Source of the DNA: Desulfurococcales archaeon
GTDB lineage: Archaea > Thermoproteota > Thermoprotei_A > Sulfolobales > AG1
DNA: 34,407 nucleotides
Direction: 5' to 3'
Assembly: GCA_015521765.1 (NCBI GenBank)
Contig: WANO01000010.1
Span: 1 to 34,407, forward strand
The position numbers and the translations under genes were made by a program. This document shows positions 32,500-34,407 of the stretch, piece by piece. Each line of letters opens with the position of its first letter. The stretch's first letter is position 1. A model generated the notes under the pieces. That model had not been told where the DNA came from. It made no database searches and saw only the letters and a list, made by a program, of their open reading frames with translations.

Positions 32500-34011
32500 C
32501 TATATCTTGATGTATTTAGATTCTAGATACTCTATATACCTCTCTGGATTGAGCTCCTCTCCAAGCGATTTCTTCATAAGTGTTTTCGGATCGTATGTTG
32601 AGCCCCACCTATGTATCTTTTCTCTTAGCCAGGTCTTTATCGAGTCGAATTTCTTGCTACTTATCACTTCGCTTAGTGGCCCGAGATCACTCTCCATAGC
32701 ATGCTTTATCTGTGCAGCCACTATTGTCCCGATCGTGTATGTGGGGAAGTAGCCTATAGATCCTCCGCTCCAGTGGATGTCTTGGAGAACCCCCTCCGAG
32801 TATGTTTTCGGCTTAATCCCCAGCTTATCCTCGTACTGCTCTGCCCACAGCTCCGGTAGATCCGACACCTTGATCTCTCCCTTAACCAGGAGCTTCTCCA
32901 GCTCGAATCTAACTACTATATGGAGATTGTAGGTCACCTCATCGGCATCAACCCTTATTAGGCCTGGCCTAACGATATTGAAGTACCTATATAGCTCCTC
33001 AGGCGTGTATTCCCTCACATACTCTAGCTCCTCGGCGACGATGCTGTATATCAGATCGACAAAATCCCTACTTCTACCAACTATATTCTCCCAGAACCTA
33101 GACTGGGACTCGTGGATCCCGAGAGAAACGCCCTTAGCTAGAGGAGTAGTGGCTAGTTTTTCGTCTATCTGAAGCTCGTATAGCGCGTGGCCATATTCAT
33201 GGATCACCGCCAGAATGCTTCTCCTGAAATCCTTTCCCTCATACCTTGTAGTTATCCTAACGTCTTTTACACCCATAGACGTTGTGAAGGGGTGGGCAGA
33301 TACATCCAGCCTCAGAGTTTTCGGGTCGTATCCTATCAGCTCGAGTATACTTTTATTAACCCTTTTAAGGGCTTCAACCCTATACTCTCTATCTTCAAGC
33401 GGATGGCTCTCAGGATAGTAGCCCTCGGACCTGACCCTATCCAGTATCTTCTTGAGCCTTGGAGTTATGACTTCTACAACGCGATCGAAGTCTCTGGTTT
33501 TTAGACCCTCCTCATAAAGATCGAGCAAGGCATCGTAGGGGTGCTCATCGTACCCCAGCTTATCGGCTACCTCTCTCATCAGATCTACAATCTTCGCGAG
33601 GTAGGGCTCAAACACCTTAAAATTGTTTTCAGCCTTAGCGTTCCTCCACACAACCGTTGCCTCCGAGGTTACGCGTGATAGCTCCTCTACTAGTTTGGGT
33701 GGGATCTTCTTTGCCTTCTCTATCTCCCTCTTCAGAACCCTTACTACTCCACGCTCATAGTCGTTTAGATCTTTCATATCCGAAGCCTTATCAACGAGCC
33801 TCACGAAGGATTCGTCTATAAGAAGTTTGTGGGCTAGAACAGATAGCTGTGATGTCGCGATCGATCTCTCCTTAACGCCCTGCTCAGGCATATAGGTCTC
33901 AAGGTCCCATCCAAGAAGGCTTAACGCGTGATTTATGCTCCAGATCAGCTTGTATCTATCTAGAATAGCCTTTATAGTATCGTTGCTGAAAAGCTCGGCC
34001 AGTTTAAACAC
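32500..34011 (-). CDS. M32 family metallocarboxypeptidase (Taq carboxypeptidase type)
   Basis: A 503-residue cytosolic zinc carboxypeptidase of full family length. The zinc site is H271-E-Y-G-H275 (AVIHEYGHALYE) with E301 in GIHESQSRFWEN as third ligand, plus the family motifs HPFTTSMGVKDVRITTRY and DIHWSGGSIGYFPTY. It removes C-terminal residues from peptides, so it could act on peptides brought in by the dpp transporter, though the genes are far apart. The GTG at 34011 follows AAGTTAG, a weak ribosome site. An AT-rich 150-base region upstream probably holds its promoter. Confidence 0.95.
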   Translation of the reverse strand: MFKLAELFSNDTIKAILDRYKLIWSINHALSLLGWDLETYMPEQGVKERSIATSQLSVLAHKLLIDESFVRLVDKASDMKDLNDYERGVVRVLKREIEKAKKIPPKLVEELSRVTSEATVVWRNAKAENNFKVFEPYLAKIVDLMREVADKLGYDEHPYDALLDLYEEGLKTRDFDRVVEVITPRLKKILDRVRSEGYYPESHPLEDREYRVEALKRVNKSILELIGYDPKTLRLDVSAHPFTTSMGVKDVRITTRYEGKDFRRSILAVIHEYGHALYELQIDEKLATTPLAKGVSLGIHESQSRFWENIVGRSRDFVDLIYSIVAEELEYVREYTPEELYRYFNIVRPGLIRVDADEVTYNLHIVVRFELEKLLVKGEIKVSDLPELWAEQYEDKLGIKPKTYSEGVLQDIHWSGGSIGYFPTYTIGTIVAAQIKHAMESDLGPLSEVISSKKFDSIKTWLREKIHRWGSTYDPKTLMKKSLGEELNPERYIEYLESKYIKI

Positions 34012-34162
34012 CTAACTTTCATATTATATTGAAGCTATAATTATTTTACGGTACAATAAAATAAAATAGAGTTATTTATTCAATACATAAGTTAAGTTAG
34101 GAGAATTAGGATAAAAGATGCGGCGAGTAAAAAAATATAGGAATCAATCTAATGATATGGGT

Positions 34163-34378
34163 CTAGTTACTTTTTATCCATCTAAAGATCCTTGATAGCG
34201 CATTCCCTTTCGCATGCTTCTCAGCGAGCTTCCTGTTTCCATCTGTATATAAAAGGTCCTCATACCTTATATTTAGATCATACTCCAGGATCCTCGCGAA
34301 GGCACTGTTTTCACTAATGGCTATCGGAAAATAGCCATTCTTATACACGTTTCTATCCTTATAGTCGGCTTTAGCCAT
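34163..34378 (-). CDS. Small unknown protein
   Basis: 71 residues, soluble and basic at both ends, unrecognised. It begins MAKADYKDRNVYKNGYF and ends in an amphipathic basic segment (NALSRIFRWIKSN). The ATG at 34378 follows GGGTGAT with good spacing. The frame reaches TTG 34393, but that lies in the ribosome site. TATA-like TATAATATATA is at the window's end. Its length and good start signal make it believable, but no function is suggested. Confidence 0.5.
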   Translation of the reverse strand: MAKADYKDRNVYKNGYFPIAISENSAFARILEYDLNIRYEDLLYTDGNRKLAEKHAKGNALSRIFRWIKSN

Positions 34379-34407
34379 CATATTATCACCCAAATATATA
34401 TTATACA

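Noticed and set aside
1-34407. tRNA, rRNA, CRISPR array, insertion sequence
   Set aside because: No cloverleaf-like intergenic sequence, no spaced direct repeats and no transposase frame or terminal repeats were seen.

Overview
The window looks like chromosomal DNA from a hyperthermophilic crenarchaeon (Thermoproteota, possibly Desulfurococcales-like; genus not resolved). The evidence is gene content and signals. Content includes a DPSL thioferritin, a PadR/MMPL pair, a MoxR-DUF58 locus, an M32 carboxypeptidase, a MocA-type nucleotidyltransferase and several small proteins of archaeal character. Many starts are TTG or GTG. Promoters look like archaeal TATA boxes, some placed for leaderless transcripts, with GGTG/GGAGG ribosome sites inside operons. 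Genes are dense: no gap exceeds about 200 bases, and I saw no tRNA, rRNA, CRISPR array or insertion sequence.

Layout. 1-1834: the 3' end of an unknown gene, an endonuclease IV-type TIM-barrel protein and a small unknown protein. 1856-3675 (minus): a secreted thioredoxin-like protein, an orphan molybdate/tungstate-type ABC permease and a Cys/His-rich protein with a Glu-rich tail. 3796-4410: an isochorismatase-fold hydrolase. 4431-9750: a divergent PadR regulator and a 1580-residue MMPL/RND membrane protein. A perfect 14-bp palindrome lies at the predicted transcription start of the MMPL gene. 9780-13724 (minus): a complete polyamine-type ABC transporter (potABCD) with a Tat-exported binding protein. 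13808-14470 (minus): a DUF1028 protein. 14525-20191: a dipeptide/oligopeptide ABC transporter split into divergent dppDF (minus) and dppABC (plus). 20277-21397: two conserved-looking unknown genes. 21472-23053: a NifX-like protein divergent from a DPSL thioferritin, followed by a Nudix hydrolase. 23089-24886: an FAD-type oxidoreductase, a small unknown protein and a divergent unknown. 25005-27121: a MocA-like nucleotidyltransferase and an MFS transporter with a cluster of palindromic operators. 27179-31554: a tightly overlapping DUF4129-like/DUF4350-like/MoxR/DUF58/membrane-protein operon. 31600-34378 (minus): a nucleotidyltransferase with a small partner, an M32 carboxypeptidase and a small unknown.

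How the genes fit together. Much of the window serves uptake and use of peptides and polyamines: the dpp and pot transporters, DUF1028 between them, and a cytosolic carboxypeptidase further on. A molybdenum/tungsten theme appears in the orphan ModB/WtpB-like permease, MocA and the NifX-like protein, but these are scattered rather than one operon. The least ordinary parts are the giant repeat-containing MMPL protein with its putative PadR operator, the operator cluster before the MFS gene, and the nucleotidyltransferase/small-protein pair.
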